This document shows positions 47,986 through 49,150 of a stretch of 49,150 nucleotides of DNA, one piece after another. Positions within the stretch are counted from its first letter, which is position 1. Each line of letters begins with the position of its first letter. A model generated the notes under the pieces. That model worked only from the letters and a program-made list of their open reading frames with translations. It was not told where the DNA came from and did not search any database. Source of the DNA: Methylobacter sp. BlB1 (lineage in GTDB: Bacteria > Pseudomonadota > Gammaproteobacteria > Methylococcales > Methylomonadaceae). Position numbers and translations under genes: made by a program. The stretch covers positions 1 through 49,150 of the forward strand of contig NZ_JADMKV010000032.1 in the NCBI RefSeq assembly GCF_015476545.1, in the 5' to 3' direction.

Positions 47986-49150
47986 ATGAATACAAAACCG
48001 CAAATAGTGCGCAGAACGCTGCGACAGTATTTTTCCGAACTGGGGCTGCTGCTCGACAATCCCCTGTCGGGCTTTGAAGTTTACCAGCAACGCTGGGGGG
48101 ACGTGGTTCCGCTGCCGATTCCCGGCTTGCGGGCTTTTCAAATCACGCATCCTGAACAGGTGGGCGTGGTCTTGAAAATACCCCATCGGGACCAGATGGC
48201 GACCAAGTCCCTGAAAGACCTGCTGGGCAAAGGCTTGCTGACCAATCAGGAAGACGACTGGCACTGGCGGCGGCGCATCATTGCCAAACCGCTGGGGCCC
48301 AAGGCCATCACGGCCTTTGTTGATGATATGTTTCGCCTGACCGAAAGCTGGTTTATCCGGCTCAATCCGGAGGGCAGGGAAGTCGACGTGACGCCCGAAT
48401 TAATGGGGCTGGCTTTCGATATTCTGATACACACGGTTTTCGGGGCCAATATCAAAATCAACAAAGACAGCATATTGTCCTTGCTGGAACAGTATATGAG
48501 CGAATTTACCCTCGACAATACCGGCTGGCGCCGCTGGCTGCCTCCGTTCATTGTCACGCCGGGCCGTCGTCAGCGGCGCCGGGCGATTGCCGGCATGCAG
48601 GATTTGATCCGCACCGCCATCGCGCAGCGCCGGGCTGCGCCGGAAAGCGATGATCTCCTGTATCGCCTGATGACCGCCCGTGATGAAGAAGGCAACAGCC
48701 TCAATGACGAGCAACTGCGCGATGAATTGCTGACCATGATTCTGGCCGGTTACGACACGGTAGCGTTAATGATCGGTTATGCCTTGTGGCTGTTGGCAAG
48801 GCATCCTGCCATTCAGCAGCAGGTTCATGAGGAATTGAAAGCGATTATCGCCGACGGCCCCATCAATGCCGAAACGCTCGCCAGACTGCCGCTGCTGAAT
48901 GCGGTGTTGGATGAGTCGCTGCGCCTGTTTCCGCCCGCCTACATCATCGGGCGCGAGGCCGATAAAGACCTTGATCTGAACGGTTTCCAGATAAAGCGCG
49001 GCGACCAGTTGCTGGTTCCGCTGTGGGTCGTGCACCGCGATCCGCGCTGGTGGCAGGCGCCGGACGCGTTCAGGCCGGAGCGGTGGCTGAATGGCGAGAC
49101 CGCGCACCTGCCGGCCAACGCCTTCTTCCCGTTCGGCGGCGGGCCGCGCC
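47986..49150 (+). CDS. Cytochrome P450, cut by the right edge
   Basis: 388 residues remain from ATG 47986. AGYDT (254-258) is the oxygen-binding I-helix; ESLRLFPP with Glu310 and Arg313 is ExxR; FRPERWL is the PERF segment; FFPFGGGPR at the end is the start of the haem loop, whose Cys lies just outside the window. The layout resembles CYP102/CYP4-like fatty-acid oxidisers and plant-type P450s. It would oxidise the lipid chain or the assembled product. Its ATG follows the methyltransferase stop by three bases, so it belongs to the same operon, which probably continues to the right. Confidence 0.9.
   Translation, partial: MNTKPQIVRRTLRQYFSELGLLLDNPLSGFEVYQQRWGDVVPLPIPGLRAFQITHPEQVGVVLKIPHRDQMATKSLKDLLGKGLLTNQEDDWHWRRRIIAKPLGPKAITAFVDDMFRLTESWFIRLNPEGREVDVTPELMGLAFDILIHTVFGANIKINKDSILSLLEQYMSEFTLDNTGWRRWLPPFIVTPGRRQRRRAIAGMQDLIRTAIAQRRAAPESDDLLYRLMTARDEEGNSLNDEQLRDELLTMILAGYDTVALMIGYALWLLARHPAIQQQVHEELKAIIADGPINAETLARLPLLNAVLDESLRLFPPAYIIGREADKDLDLNGFQIKRGDQLLVPLWVVHRDPRWWQAPDAFRPERWLNGETAHLPANAFFPFGGGPR

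Overview
The window looks like chromosome of a gammaproteobacterial methanotroph (Methylococcales-like). This is inferred from the class I fructose-bisphosphate aldolase - acetate kinase - phosphoketolase block, a carbon-routing set well known in type I methanotrophs, and from the overall codon and protein character. No particulate methane monooxygenase or methanol dehydrogenase gene is present, so the assignment is moderate.

Region 1 (about 1-14150) is an integrated phage-satellite or prophage-like element, mostly on the minus strand. Reading away from its tyrosine integrase (12740-13969) it carries a hypothetical gene, an AlpA-type regulator, a winged-helix protein, a very small coupled gene, a CHC2 zinc-finger primase part, a D5-like helicase, two adjacent iteron arrays, two hypothetical genes, a tandem pair of XRE regulators, small HTH/RHH proteins and a large protein with a lytic transglycosylase domain. 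A small translationally coupled operon lies behind a C4-type antisense RNA. The right end shows three integrase arm-type repeats and a short sequence matching the 3' end of a tRNA-Ser gene. No capsid or terminase large-subunit gene is visible, so the element is a satellite, a remnant, or continues to the left.

Region 2 (14150-25810) is ordinary chromosome with scars: a secreted protein with an 11-residue acidic/proline repeat, an Lpp-like lipoprotein, an IS5-type remnant, a PepSY protein, an HXXEE protein, the aldolase/AckA/Xfp block, a frameshifted mtfA and an HdeD-like membrane protein. Three copies of a REP-like palindrome sit between genes here.

Region 3 (25916-27720) is a tRNA-Lys(CTT) followed by debris of a second mobile element: a small gene homologous to one in region 1, flanked by two copies of a compact unit (terminator - mini-ORF - terminator), then the first 39 codons of an IS3-family OrfA. 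A di-haem oxidoreductase and a TPR lipoprotein follow.

Region 4 (29898 to the right edge, all on plus) is a roughly 19-kb biosynthetic cluster that I do not recognise as any described pathway. It combines an AksA/NifV/LuxC-independent keto-acid-elongation module (LeuA/LeuC/LeuD-like), a cytosolic periplasmic-binding-fold protein, a GHMP-kinase/beta-RFAP-synthase-like protein, an acyl carrier protein, a thymidylate-kinase-like P-loop kinase, a UbiA-like membrane protein, an NAD-dependent reductase/epimerase, a nucleotidyltransferase, a PEP-synthase-like phosphotransferase, a fatty acyl-AMP ligase, LuxE- and LuxC-like acyl-reduction proteins, a methyltransferase-fold protein with membrane segments, and a cytochrome P450 cut by the window end. 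Overlapping stop/start codons show that many of these genes are translated together. The best reading is that it builds a lipid-tailed small molecule from an extended keto- or dicarboxylic acid and a fatty acyl chain reduced to aldehyde, with phosphorylation and oxidation steps. The product is unknown.
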